Shown here: in pieces, positions 21,302-34,700 of the stretch | Numbering within the stretch: position 1 is the stretch's first letter | How the letters are laid out: every line of letters begins with the position of its first letter | Assembly (NCBI GenBank): GCA_021030905.1 | Contig: JAGFMI010000009.1 | Span: 1,352,162-1,416,161, forward strand | Direction of reading: 5' to 3' | DNA length: 64,000 bases | Origin: Pyrenula massariospora | Lineage: Eukaryota > Ascomycota > Eurotiomycetes > Pyrenulales > Pyrenulaceae | The notes under the pieces: generated by a model | The model's database searches: none | What the model saw: the letters and a program-made list of their open reading frames with translations, nothing else | What the model was told of the DNA's origin: nothing | Translations under genes and position numbers: made by a program

Positions 21302-24300
21302 TTAGGGCCGTGTTCGGTAACTCGTCAAAGATGGATCCTGTTGCATCCGTAGAAAGCTATCGGCGCGCTGAAAGACATTACCAGCAAAGAATTGATCTCC
21401 ATATGCACTAGCAGGCGTGCTCGGTACTGTAGCTTGTGCAGCTGGGCCGAGAGCTGCAGAGAGGGGGGTGGCGGGGAGAGGAAGCGTTGCAGGGGAGGGA
21501 GACGCGCTAGAAGAGAGAGCAGGGACAGCCGTCGACGGTTGGCTGGATGAGGGGCCGGCATGTGCCTGCGCCAGCTGTTGATTCTGAAGCTGGGTATGGT
21601 AATTTGTGGTCGTGAGTGGGAGTGGGGGAGGTGCCATCGGGTTCGTTGACCCATATATCCCATTCAAGCTCATGCCCTGCGCTGCAAAAGAGAGCGGCCC
21701 TTTCTCATTCACATCCGCCAAGATACCCCAGGGGCTGGCGTCAATAAGCTTTCCCGCCTCCCGGCTGGTCCGCTGAACTGGTCTTAACACAATGACAATC
21801 TCTGGGCTGAGCAAATGCAGGTTCTTCGCTTCTCTCATTTCCGTCACAAGGTCGATGAAGCTCTGCAGGAAAGCCTTGCACGTTTGCCAGAATTCGCGTT
21901 GATTGCGGCCACCATTGGGATCCTTGATTTTCATGTTCAATAGTCGACTGTTGAGAGCTTCACTGACGTCTAAGCAGTGCTTGCAACGGTAAATGAGGTT
22001 CGACCACAATTCTCTTATGGATGACGAGAGATTGTTGTCCTCTGCAGACTGCAACGCACGATTGAAATTCCTCCTCACAATTGGCAGTGACTGCTGGGCA
22101 GCTTCATGGGCTTTCACAAGCGCAATATATATTCCTTCGAAAATTCGCTCTTCCTCTGCGTCGGAAAGGCCAGTGTGAGGATTGCGTTGTAATGCAGATG
22201 GAGCCGGTGGCACAACAAACGTATCGCCAGACCGGGGTGTACTTGTTGCAGACGATGCAGCCGACCTTGACGTGAGCGTCCAGTTACTAGTGCGGGAGTT
22301 CGACCGGGATCTAGCAACGCTCGCAGCATAGCTATCGTTCATAGCCGGGGTAAAGACACTGTTGACCGCTGCGCTAGCAGAGCCCTGGCGAACCATCCCC
22401 GGACGAGGGTTCTGATCCTGTGAAGCTGCAGATAGAGACTTCATCGTGGGATGTTGTATTGTGGTTTCGCTGCGAAGTCTTAGTCCAGGTCTTTGTGGCT
22501 GATCGCGTGTTGGAGTAGAAATGCTCGCTGTCTGTCGTCGGCTCTCTATTCCCCTGGAGGGAACTCTTTCTGGCGTTATTCCGGCGTGCACAGATGCTTC
22601 AGTATTGATCGTAGCTCCGAGCTCGCTGCAAGCATTCCGCATCTCAATCATACTGCCGTACAAGGTGATGAGGAAAGTACGGATGTATTTTATATTCCCA
22701 TGACTGACAATGGCCTTAACATTCCGTTGAAGTTGAGAAGCAATGTTCTTGTACGAGGCGATGCAATCAATTGCGAGTCTGCGAACCTGATTCTCCCCAT
22801 GTTCAAGAGCTTCGTCGTCGTCGTCGTCATCAAGCCGGTCACATTCATCAATGGCGTGATTCAAATGCTCAACATGCATCATGGCAAATTCATACACCAT
22901 TTCAAGGCTATTTCGCTTGGATTCGTCTCTTTTTATAATGTTGATGAGTGTGGCAACATGGGGATCCAGCTGAAACAGGGCATAAAGAATGCCTTTGGCA
23001 CCTTCAATGAGCGGCTTATGCACATCAGCATCTTGCTTTTGCTCTGGAAGACTTGACAATCTTCTGGCAAAAGCAAAGCGTTGACGACGCCTATCCCTTG
23101 GGCTGTTGGGACTTGAAGAACTCCCACTACCAGGCATAGATGCCTTCATTTTTAGGACAGAACCATGGCTCAAACCGCGAAAATGGCTATTGCGCCGAGC
23201 TCTTGATTCACTGACTGTCTCAAGCTCCATTTTTTTCATAGCCATCCGTTTGGACCTGGCCGCAGCAGATGCCTGGAGGACACTTTCGCTGTTGCTTCGG
23301 TTCCTTTCATTTCCTGGGCTTGAGATTGGGTTAGCACCTGGCCGGCGAACAGAGTTCCCACTCTGCCCTGACGCTTGTCGGTAATGAGATTTCATGGGAA
23401 TCGGAGGTGGCCTGGGTACATTTGGCGATCTCACGGTCAAGTCAGTCGATGACTCGGTTCCACTTGTGGAAGGTATCACGGGAAAACGGCCGCTCAGGAC
23501 TCGCTTTAACGGCTTCGGTGTATCGATTGTACTTTCACTCGATTCGCCGCCGGAGTCAACATCGACCGGCGTGATGACAGGTTGCGACTCCCGCAGGTAC
23601 TTCTTGATCTCTAATGTGATAGCAATCTCCTTCTCATTTTCGTTAGCCTTGGTAGCATCCATCTCGGATCCTTTCTTTTCCACGATATTCTTCAGCCTAA
23701 ACCTCATAGGGTTGTTCGACATTTTGATGATCTGTAGTTGATTCATATCACACATACTAAAAGGGAGATCCTCAATTTTGTTATACATCAAGGATAGCAC
23801 TTTGAGAGATGTGAGATGTCTTATTTCGTCGGGTATCTTGCGCAGTCTATTCTTGCTCATATCAAGAATCTCCAGGAGAGGAAGCTTGTAGATCTTACAC
23901 TTGTCAGCACAACATCAAGTCGAAAATCAGTGTCACCATACAGCTTTTGGAAAGTCGCGGAATTCGTTCCCCCGAATATTGAGATAGCGCAATTGGGAGC
24001 ATTCCGAAAATTTGTAGGGTAGAAGCCATAGCAAATTGTGTGATAGTGACAGTCTTTCAACATCATCTTTAATGAGCTCCACAAGGTCTTCTGGTATCCT
24101 TGCAATCGACTTATGACCGAGATCAACCGTGAGAGTCGTTTTAGCGACATCGCTCAGACCGTCGCTCCCTGAAAGAGCCTCCCGGATCTTCTGTCTCGCT
24201 TTTTCCACCTCCTCGCGGGCCTTTTCCAGAGTTTCCTCGGCGGTTAGGTACTTTTCCTTGCCCTCTGTTCGTACTTGTTGAGCTCTCGATATTTGGTCGG

Positions 24301-24487
24301 GCAGCGCCGGTTCATTGACAGAGACTACCAGCTTACTTGGAGCTGGGTCGCCGATGGGGCGAGGCTCTGCACTGGCGGCTCGAGACCTTTCAAAGTTGTC
24401 AGGTCGAAAAGGTCGCGGCAAACGAGTGGCATCGTCTGTCCGGAGGATCGTACGGGGCATGACTGACGGCAGGGCTACGTCTGTCAT
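21302..24487 (-). CDS. SOG2: RAM signalling network LRR protein Sog2
   Basis: Exons 24487-23942 and 23893-21302 flank a 48 nt intron (donor GTATGG, branch GCTGAC, acceptor GTAAG) and encode 1045 residues. After a disordered start and a coiled coil (~75-105), leucine-rich repeats occupy about 115-270 (LTVDLGHKSIARIP, LRYLNIRGNEFRDFPKA, LEILDMSKNRLRKIPDEI, LKVLSLMYNKIEDLP). The intron falls inside one repeat. The rest is a Ser/Pro-rich linker and the helical RAM-pathway domain (about 400-820). The C terminus is low-complexity Ala/Pro. In yeast Sog2 works with the Cbk1/Mob2/Kic1/Hym1/Tao3 network in polarised growth and cell separation; hyphal tip growth would be the matching role here, by inference. 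Confidence 0.9.
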
Positions 24488-27400
24488 TGCGAGACCGACG
24501 ACAGAGTCGAGGTTGAGTTGTTAGATCTGGATCTGGAACGAAATAGGGTCTGTTGGTGGGGGCCACGCGAGCGACGCCCGCTTGACATCGTAATCGGATG
24601 ACAGTCCTGTCCACGTCCAATATTCCGGGTTCAGGGGATACGACGAGATTCAAGATGAAAATGATGGTGTTTCAAGGTATTGAAGGTGCTGATTAGTCGG
24701 GTTTGACGCAAGGGGGAGGGACCGAAGTTGGGCAGAGTGGGACAAAGGACGGTCTTTGCGGACGCTGGCGTCGAGGATGACACTACAGCGGGGAACAGGA
24801 GATCGCTCGACAAACTGGAGCTAGGTTTTGGGGCATGGGAGGCGTAGTGTGGAAGAAAAAAACAAAACAGTGCTGTTCGCCAGCCAGCAGAGGGATTTCG
24901 TCTCACATGCAGACGATCATCAGGAACGGGTTTAGTGCCAGGAACGCGATAACCAGAGGTCGAGAACGACTTTTAGCGCGGCTGCACCTCGGCTCCCCTC
25001 CGCTCCCACGCCACCGCAACGCCTTTTCCCTCCCATCCCCTTCTTCCATCCACCCCCCTTCTGTACAAACCCTTGGCCTTGTCCCACCGCTGCGCTATCG
25101 ATCATTCCGCAACGACAATCGACTCGATTCTCGCTCGCCATCAACCCCCTTCCGGGGACTCGAGGGAGATCCGAATCATCCTACTTTGTCCGAGCAATGT
25201 AGAGCTCTCGAAATTTTTCTGGGCTTTTGATTCACCAGTGATGGAACGTTCTTGGCCCTCCGTCCGCCACAGAAGAAGATCAAAGTCTGTCAGCTTTCTC
25301 CGATGGGCATGGTTGATATAGCTTCTGTCTACTGATCCTCCTTCAGTCCCAGGCAGACACTTTAGGTTGCAATTATCCTCTCTTCCAGCTTCTAACGCGT
25401 AACCTTCTCAATCCCTTTCTGTTCAGCAATTTATTCACTTTATTCACGCCTTGGCTTTCTCGTTATTCTCGCCTATGTATTTGACTTGTTAGAATTCTTA
25501 TCGGTGCTCGCTTCTTCTACAATTGCCCCTTGTATAGGGTTCTGCGCGCAGTCCTCGATCAAATGGCTTCTGTAACTCTTCAAAGATGCCGCATACCTCC
25601 TTCAAGCTGCGGCGCAAATTCCTGACCCACTTCCTGAATTGATGTAATAGAATTGCAAAACGAGTGGTATTCAGACTCAATGTGAAAGACCTCATCGAAC
25701 TCTCCTATCGTCGTTTACCTCATTACTTCTCAACAGTCTTATTGAGTACATCCAATGGTGGGGATTCTGCATCGATATTCGAACCCGTTGCCCTTAAAAA
25801 TCTGGAGACCGTGAAGACTTTTCAAACGTCTTTGACAAAGATATCCGGGACATAACTCGAGCACCTCTTTGCGGAAATAGTAATTTCAAAGGCTCTCTTT
25901 TTGACATGCGTCTAATTTTCCTCACATCTTCATGGCACTATCTTATCAAACTAGCCCGGAAACAGGACAGACAACGAGCTGAGGATACGCTGATTATAAT
26001 TATCGACACCTCGAAGCTCATTGATCCGTCAATCTTTCTACGAGCAGTCTACGCTATGAAAGTGTATGGGTTATGCAAGAACGAGCTCATAACTATGCCC
26101 ACTATGAGCATTTTTCCTGGGAGCAGCTTGTCTTAGGAGAGGCTTGCACACATATCCTTGCAAAATCTTTCATGAATCCTACCCTTTACAGATGTCTCAC
26201 CGAATTTTTTCCCCTGATTCGAAGATCTGACAGTCTAAAAGTGAACTCTTTGGAGACGATACAGATCACGAGTAGACTAGAAGGAAAGACAGTGTACGAC
26301 GAGACATTGCACTAGAGCAAGTGGAGGACCTGAGAGAGTGAGTTCGCAGAGGTTTCGGAGACAACCTTCTTTTTTCTATCATGGTTGCTTTGTTTTGTTT
26401 ATAGTTCCGTCATTTTCATCTTAAGTCGATCGTTGAGAAAGCAATAGTAAGTTCTAATAGTGAGTATGCTGCCTGCCAACCCTTTGGAGTCACAGCAGTT
26501 TACAAACCTTATAGACAGAATGACCAACTTTACAAAGCTGTGTCATGTTCTTTGTGGAGCCTTTGACACCTAACATTGGACAGCTCTCATTGTTTCAGTA
26601 CGTATTGCATAAGATCTGCACAGGGTTGAAAGTTCCAGCAAAGTTTTGGGGAGACAGAGAAGTGCCAAAACTTCCAATGTCTACGCGTGCGCTAGAGCTC
26701 CCAAATGTCCTGAATCCAAAGGTGGTAACGGATCCACTAGGGTTAAATGCCCGGGAGTGGTCTTCAAAGTCCTACAAAATTGCAATTGATGTGGCATGCA
26801 AGTCCATAATGGCTGACCAATACCAAGTTCCAATTTCGCCGAAGCCTGCATGGTTCCTTGTAGTTAATGTGGCTAATGTTGACAGGTTCTTGGTTGTGAG
26901 ATAGCTTTGATCAAACGTGTCCGTCAATCTTATGGCCTCCTTTCCACCGGCAAATGATGCAACCAGGGGGGCCAATTACTAAGAGCTCTGCGGACTTCGC
27001 CACCCATTCTAGACTCTTTTTGAGTTGTCATTACAGCCCGTGACCTGCCATTTATCTCACATGCAATAACTGTGTTCCATTTAAGCTTCTGACTTTTGCC
27101 AACACCAAATGGCCAACTACGGTATAGAATCCGGGCCTTATCCGCGTACCTCATTGAAGGGCACCCTGAAAATCAAAATCCATATATGTCTTGATCACTG
27201 CAAGGGATGTTATGAAATATGCAGATTCCCGAATATCATACTTGGGCTCCACAAGAGCTGTGTATCTTCTCTTGATAAGTACATGATGGAATATCACCAA
27301 ATACTACTCAATAAGCTCTTTTAAACCCTCCCTGCGTACCAGACTTTCCACAACTCTCTTTTAGAAAAAGATCTCCACAAGGCGGTGGTCTTGAGGCATT

Positions 27401-29354
27401 TGTGGAAGCTGGGCCTACCGAAAATTGTCTCTTTGAGCGTTGTAAATGCCATCACTTGTCAACAGAAGTACGAGCAGAATCTGATATAATCTGGCAGAAG
27501 TATGCCCTTTGAAGGAACACTCACTTTACTCCAACTTCCTCGAAATATTGCAGAGAGCGAGTATGCTGGATTCCAGAAGCAGTGGACGGCGATGATTTCT
27601 TCTTAGGAAGAGCTAGTACCAGGAGGTCTGGCTTTGGGTGACTTCCAAGACTAATCGTATCGGCGCTGGCAGGGTTCCCATCCAATTTAATTTCAAGCAT
27701 CTCAATTTTTTGCTCAGAGCTATGACCAAAAAACTTCTAGAATCAAAGAAGCCCGACATCTGAAAGAAGCAGAGGAGACGAAATGGAAGACTTAGGCGTG
27801 GTTGAGACAATGTCTTGGCAGCATATCCGTCCGCTGCCGACCGCCGACCCGAGATATGACATCCCGGTGCGCAACGGCCTCCGCCTGAACCTACTCGCTC
27901 CCTCTCGCAGATCCTTTGACATGAAGAAATACATGCAGCGACACGCTGGAAACTTTTATGATATTACATGATGTAAGAGCAAGGTACAGGAAGTCCTGTC
28001 ATCAAACAGTGTACGACAACGATCTACATGCCTAACATTGACTCTCAACATAATAGGCATCCTAACATTATCGCCTATGATAAATAGGGTACTTAGTTCG
28101 TCAGGATCAACGTCCGTACAATGCCTTGTCATGACGCCAAGGTGATGTACAATCCTCGTTTAGATAAGGGCAACCGAGAGCTAGACGTGCTCTACAACCC
28201 TGCCTCGAGCATGAGACTAGGCTTAGGCAAATGGATCTTGCTCTTAATATTACTCCGATCGACGATCCGGGTGGAACCGAACAGGGTAGGTAATTCCAAG
28301 GGTGCATGAGAGCGGATTGATTAGGCGTAAGGCGCGGCATCGTTTTGCTAGGTCAACCGTTTCCGGACATAGAAAGTGAGATTGATGATCTGGGACATCT
28401 CCAGATCAGACGATCTGCATGACTGAAGAAGGATGTGCTATGTGAAAGCAATCTCGCATGCCGCAAGTGTATTAGGATCAACGAAGAGAATACCACAATG
28501 TCTTGACCAGGCCAATTTTAGGGACAGAAAGCGACGATGTGAGTGCTCGGGGAGGACGGAGCTGGCATCTTAGAGACATGGGAGCTAAAAAAGCAAGCAG
28601 ATTCGACAAGTCAAATCACACAAATCTAAGCGCCTGCCGCACCTGCATAGAGGTACATGCAGACGGAAGGACTCCGTTAGAAGAGTCGTTCGGATTATTG
28701 TGTACTGTCTTCGAAAGACGACTCAACCTCATCATAATTTGGGAAGGGCAGCATGACTATCCCACGAAAATTGGCTCAGCAGGCTCAAGGTCCTATTTAC
28801 TGCTATTTATTCAGCTTTTTTTCAATGCCACAGCAAACGATGTCTCCAATCAGCCTCGCTGGAGGCGTCAGCAAAGCGCTCCCCCACCACCGTTGCACAC
28901 GAAGGATTCAGCTCCACCCAAAGAGGCAACTTAGGCGACGCTGCTAGATGACGGCCACAGTCAGATCAGCATCCACGCCCAACACGGGATGGTGGAGGAT
29001 CAGGCCCCCCGTAAGTCAGACGTCCAGTCCACCAACCATGACCCAGCGAGGAGGGGAGCGCAGCAGGAAGACATTGTACGGGATGTGGAAGGGCCTGTCG
29101 GTCAAATCCACAAGTGTCGACCTCTCAGCGTCTGAAGCTCACCGGCCCGATCCCACTAAGCGAGACCGTGGAACCCAGCTAGAAGCTTTTGTGAAGTTCT
29201 TTGACATAGGCGATCTGCGGCCGTAACCGTCATGAGCACCGAACTCCAGGTAGCTTCGCGCTTGTTGTTGCTCCAATGCAGTGCTGACGGTGTCCAAAGC
29301 GCGCTGGCGCATCATGGTCTTGTGCCAACTCATCACTGTCTCGTACAGTGTCCG
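24488..29354. other. Gene-poor region, 4.9 kb
   Basis: Contains the SOG2 leader (24488 to about 25300, C/T-rich on the + strand) and then about 4 kb where no confident gene is seen. Open frames reach 119 codons (26545-26904, +) but resemble nothing. One stretch at 25860-26314 has a protein-like look broken by a frame change and is listed separately. Confidence 0.45.
25861..26314 (+). pseudogene. Possible decayed hypothetical gene
   Basis: The frame from about 25861 reads through GNSNFKGSLFDMRLIFL and EDTLIIIIDTSKLIDPSIFL up to about 26065. It then appears to continue in another frame (ERAHNYAHYEHFSWEQLV and on to the stop at 26313-26315). The IxIIDTSKL segment followed by a tyrosine/histidine-rich stretch loosely recalls uncharacterised fungal domains with a shared I-D-T-S-K-L core. 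No start codon context or splice sites join the two frames cleanly. It may be a broken gene, or a gene with an intron near 26060 that I cannot define. I do not assign a function. Confidence 0.25.
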
Positions 29355-31799
29355 TCACGATTCGTCCTGCCTCTCATTAATCGTCTTTCCCATGACCCCG
29401 CTTCCGTATCCTGCGTGCAGTACACTTGTCGCCGGACCAGGTCCTCCACCACCTGAGATAAGCCCGTGGCCTCCAAAATCACTACCAACGCCGGAGAGGT
29501 TGCCCGGAGGTGCGTCTGCAGGTAGCTCGTCCCTCATGCATGCATTCTCCAGCATGTTGGTCCATTTCCCACTTGTTCCAGCATGGCTATGCTTCAGGTG
29601 TTGACGGAAATGGTCTGCCCGAAAGAACTTCTTAGAGTGGTTGCATTCGGCAAATTTGTGGACACTGGTGAGATGATCAAAGCGCACATCCCAATCTCGC
29701 TGGGGGAAATTGGGGAAATCTTCCCCGCAATATCCGCAGGTGTCGGCTGACGGACCATTAGGAGTCTGATGCTTGTGAGACGTCGAAGGATGGAAAGCAG
29801 CTTCAGGGCTGGCGATGGCGGCGCATGACCAGGAGTGGCGGCGGAGATGCAGGGAATTCTGGTGACGCTCAGCTTCATTCTTGTTCTTGAAGCGGTTGTT
29901 GCAGAATTGACAAGTGTACTGCTTCTCCATCTCGTGGGTCCTAAACAGTCAATGAATAAACAGGCAAGTTAAGGGTGGATGCGTTACTAACCGTAGATCC
30001 TCTGCCGACTCGAACTTCTTGGGCTTCTTGGGGCAGCATTCACAAATAAATAGGCCGCCCATCCTCTGAACCCCACTTCTGCCCGAAAGGCTCGAGGGCG
30101 TTTGTCCAGGGATCTTGCGAGACATGTATGGAGACTTGATTTCAGACAAGGCGGAGTGTGGCGTTGGCCGAGAGGCGGAAACCGAGTTGCGAGGGCTTGC
30201 ATTAAGCGACACGGAAGCAATGTAAGGTGAATCATGGGTAACATCAAGGTCTGAGGATGGTGAGACGGCACGTGGTGAGTGTCGTCCAAATGAGGAGACA
30301 CTTGTCATGCTGCTTCCACCTGCGGATAGTCCCGCGGATGATGCATAAGATCCGTTTCTTAGACCCATTGACGACGCGGTCGAGGAGACCGATCCATGAT
30401 TAGGGTGATATCGAGCGTTAGGCGACCGCGGGAAAAATTGGCCCGTTGGTGCGCGGTTAAAAGTGTCGTGAGAAGGCCCCTGCGCCTGTGATCTTTCTTC
30501 CCTCGAAGATTCCCTTGCCGGGGGAGGGGAAGACGCCCTCCGCTTTACCCCTTGCATTGAATAACTTGGACGTCTCTCAAGGTGAGGCGGGGTCCGATCA
30601 CGAATATGGAGTTGCCCCATCGCACCTGTCTCTTCGTTCGGATAGTCTGCATCTGCATCACCCGAGAATGCTTGATCATAGCTTCCTCTGTGGGATCGGC
30701 TTGGTAAGCTGACATTATCGTCCGTGGCAGGAAAAGAGCAGGAGTTTGACCCACGGCGACCATCGCGAAAACGTGAGTAGTAGTCAACTTCCATCGCAGA
30801 CGGTGCACTACTGTCCACACTGGGACTGCGATACTCCACAGGATCTCGATACCCGTACCGAGAATTTGGCGACACGGTCGCAGATGATGGGCTTGTAATC
30901 CACCTGGATGGAAGCTCTCCCATGGTGGACGTCTCCGTCACAGATGGTGCTGTTGATTTGCTTCCATCTCCGGCGTCGTGAGATGCCTCGGCATTGAGTC
31001 GACTAGTCTCGGGAATCGATCCCAGAGCGGACAGCCTTGGTGGCGAATTTGGTTTGCCAATTTTCGACAAGAGGTGTTTATCATAAGCATTAGAGGAGTG
31101 CTCTGCGCTTTGCTGAGCAAGTGGTCGCTCGCCTTGGAGTCTGTGAATACACAATTGGGTTAGCACTATTAGCCACCAAATTGCTTGTTATGGAAATCGC
31201 ATAATACGAGGTTAGTAATCGGAGCGGCAGCACACCGGCGGCTGACAGCGTATTCGCCGGTGTGGACGTATAATCGACGTTGAGGCACACAGTCAATAGA
31301 TTAAGCGGCAAAGGTGTCAGATCACATGAACTCACCTGTGATTGCTATTATCTGACGGTGCTGATGCACTCTTTAGAAGCTCCCCAAGAGATCTCGCCCC
31401 TTTGTTGCTCCTGTGGTCAGATTTCTCGCCATCTGATCGATCGCTCCCACTATTATCTTTTACAAGCCTGCTAAATCCACTCGATTGAGATCCACCGAAG
31501 GGGATTGACCCTGGCTGAATGGGCGCCCATGACGGTCTTCCACAGCTGTTCTCCGGCCGACTATTTTGTATCTTCCAGCTGATATCTTGACCACTGGTAA
31601 TGTCCTCCAGGTGTCGCGGAGGAGGTAGAGGGGGCGGAGCTTCAAGGACAGGTCGGTTGGGTATAGGCACCGGTCTACGGCCAGAGCTCATTGGGGAAGA
31701 TGTGAAAGCAGATCGGGAGAAGGGCCGAGGCCGGTCATGACTCGCGCTGTGATCAAGTATTTCAATAGCGGGAGGGGATGTAATTTGAGGAATGTCCAT
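29355..31799 (-). CDS. C2H2-type zinc-finger protein
   Basis: Three exons, 31799-31336, 31140-29992 and 29940-29355, encode 732 residues. Introns are 195 nt (donor GTGAGT, branch GCTAAC, acceptor CACAG) and 51 nt (GTTAGT..TTTAG). The first ~500 residues are disordered and Ser/Pro-rich with poly-Pro (PPPLPPPR). A CECC cluster (~520) precedes the C2H2 finger CQFCNNRFKNKNEAERHQNSLH (~547-568), then further Cys/His pairs (CGYCGEDFP...; C..H near HKFAECNHSKKFFRADHFRQHLKHSH) and a Gly-rich tail. The second intron splits the finger region within EDLR/THEMEK. The fold points to a DNA-binding regulator in the nucleus, but target genes are unknown. The gene faces a large empty region on its 5' side. 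Confidence 0.85.
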
Positions 31800-34700
31800 G
31801 GCAAGGTCGAGTCTGCCACGAACCAGGGCACGTCACCTAGGACGCAGTAAACCCAGGCCAGTAAAGGAGAGAGAGCCTGATATAATTGAAGAACGAATTG
31901 TGCGGTGGCGACGGAGGCGGTACGGCGGAGACTGTCCCTTCCTGCGGGACAACCGAGCCTTCTTCAGCTCGGCAATAGCTCGTGATGCAGGATGAGAGTG
32001 GCGTGGAGAAAGATCGTCGGTGCTCAACGCTGGCGGAAATGACAGTGAGTGTTTGGGAGGCTGAAATAGAAGAGAGTCTGAAGGGTTTCAATTATAGAAG
32101 GCGGCCTCATCGGGAGCCCAACATGGTTGAGTAGGACCGGTGAAAAGAAGGACAGAGCCCGCTGGAGAAGGAAGTTCGAATTGTTGCGGTGGAGGGGTCA
32201 TGGGGGCGTTTGTTTCTAGGCCCGGGGGTGGAGGGGATCTGGGGAGATCAGTGCTTTTCTCTCGGTGAGAGTATCTTGATGAGGGAAGAGTGGACAGGTC
32301 GTTCTAGTGGTAGGGCTGAAGGCTCGTCCAGCATCAGGGCCTGCTAAGTTGTAAGATCCAGCGCGACAGGGGGGTATCAACGCTAATCATCTTAGCGGCC
32401 ACGCAGTCGCCGGGGTGTGGGGGGGGGGAGGGTGGCCCTGGGCGGGACTTGTGGGTGGGTGGCTCGCCTGTTCTCGCGGGCTCTGGGCGGTCGCTGCGGG
32501 CGGCTGTATTATTGGAAACACCCCAACCCAGCCTAAGCGGCCGTCCTGAAATTACACCGGCAGAACAGCCCCCTGTGAAATCTTCACGCTTGGCGGGTAT
32601 GTCTCGTCGTCACCGACCCTTTCTGCCCCGTACTGCATCAGGCTTCGCATCGAGGCATCGCATCTCGCTTCAGCCCAGCGAATCCAGTGTGGCACAATCC
32701 CACACCTCTGGGAGAGGAACGTTTCTTGCTCGCAAGGGGCCTAGCACGTCCCTGCACGCTGGTGGCCCTGAAAGGCCTGTCGCTTGCAGTAATTTTGGAT
32801 CCAACACTCGGTCAAGGTAACGCTGGGACACAACGCGGGCTAAAGGGTCCTTCTCTCTCACCGCCGCCAGGATCTCGTTCTCAGGCACCGCGGACCCCGC
32901 CAAGGCTGTCCCGTATCAAGGAACGGTACCAAGATGTATGCTTTACGTATCACGAGCATTGGCTGCTCGACTTGACCTTCCCAGCGGGGAAGTCAGCGTC
33001 ACTTTGAGGCGTCTCGGATCTGCCCGTAACCCTAAGCTCGACAAGCCCGGGGGATGTCTAGATGCAACGGCCAACCACGACTGCGCCGGCGTTGTAGTAC
33101 GGTTGATCGTGAGATAACCTTCTCTAACATAAGCCTATATGTGCACCCGTCAGAGCATCGCTCCCAATGGCCGGGTGATGTAAGCAGGGCTCCTTGGCAT
33201 AACCAAACCGGATGGTTCATACGATCCGCAAGCAGGCATCATCATTGGGTAAAAGTGTGGTGACGGATACGACGCCCGGCCGAGGAACCTGGGTCTGGGA
33301 TTCCATGCTCCCCTGCTTCGGCTATGTGGGCGATCTGGGGATGGGAGATGAAAGGCATGGTTGCAGCCTTCATGCTTGTACTTTCTTCTTCTTCTTCTCC
33401 GTTGGCGGTCTCTGCTACCGGCATTTCAGGGATTCAATTCATCTCTGCGAGAATGCTCCGCGGCGACCTGCAATGAGCAATCTCGCACCATCCTGAAAGG
33501 CATCGTTTGCCGACAACGAAGATCCTCGTGAACACTAGGCCGTGGTGTGGTCCCCACAGCCCTGTAAGCAATGAAATTCGATGAGGGCGAGAAACGTGGA
33601 ATTTCCATATGTCACCGTTGTACTTTTTGATTCAGCATTGTCAAACGAGGCTGCCCTTCTTATTGATTCTACTTTTTCCTCGCGGTGAATCGCCGCAAGA
33701 AGAAAGTGGTCTAAAAAGAGCGGCTGCGATACTGTTGGCCCCGACACGATTTGCACGTTAAATGCCCATGACCCACACTGCTCATTACTATCGTTTGTCT
33801 CATTCGGGCTTCGCGTTCCGCTTCCGTTACGTTACAAACACCGATAAAAGGTCCGCAGACTTGACCTTCCTGACCTACCAAGTCAGAATAGCCTCCTGGA
33901 TGGAGGACGCTCTGTATTGAGCTAGCGTGTGGGACTCGCCGTCCACCTGGCAGACAATCAACTACTCGATGCACGCTCGGAATCGAGGTCGATCCTGTAG
34001 GCCTGCACTCCAAACTCCTCTGAACCCTGGCACCTTAAGGCTACAATGCGCGTGTTCTCACGAGTCAGAGGCTCATAGCGCAGCTCATGCGCACCGACAC
34101 AGGCGCCACAAAGGATCCACCCTCTCTGTATTAGGCTACTTCAGGACGAAGATCCAGTCAATTATGCCGTGCTTTCGCCTTTATGGCCAACCAGATTCGC
34201 GCGAGAAACTCAGCAGTATCCAACATCCTCCCAGGGTTCTGACACGGTCACGCATGACATGTTGGACGCCGGCTGCAGTCTGTGACTCCAGCCTGCCTCC
34301 CTTTGACTTTTCGCCCGACTCTTCTGGCCAGTGTACGGCCCACCAATAATTAATGCTGCCTATTGGATGTAAATAGTACACATTTGACCTTCTCCATCCG
34401 ACTTCATGTATAAGATCATCATGGTAATTTGAACATTGTGGATTCTCGGGCAAGCCCACAAGGCAGTAGCTTTTACCTCATTGAAATTAACAGGCTACTT
34501 AGCACTGTGGGTCAAGCTTATCCCTGTAATCGCAGAAGATATGAAGCATCTCAAGCAAATAGCAGGGGGTAATGAGTATTTTTATCTCCTTGTTCCTTTT
34601 TCTCCCTTCAGCCTTCCCTCCGGGCATCTGAAACACAGGGCCTGAGGCTGTTAGTATCGTTCCTCCTTCAAGCAGTCTGCCCTATTGGATGAAAGTCCCT

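Noticed and set aside
26545-26904. 119-codon frame on the + strand
   Set aside because: No family resemblance, no neighbouring exons or clear promoter context; length is possible by chance.
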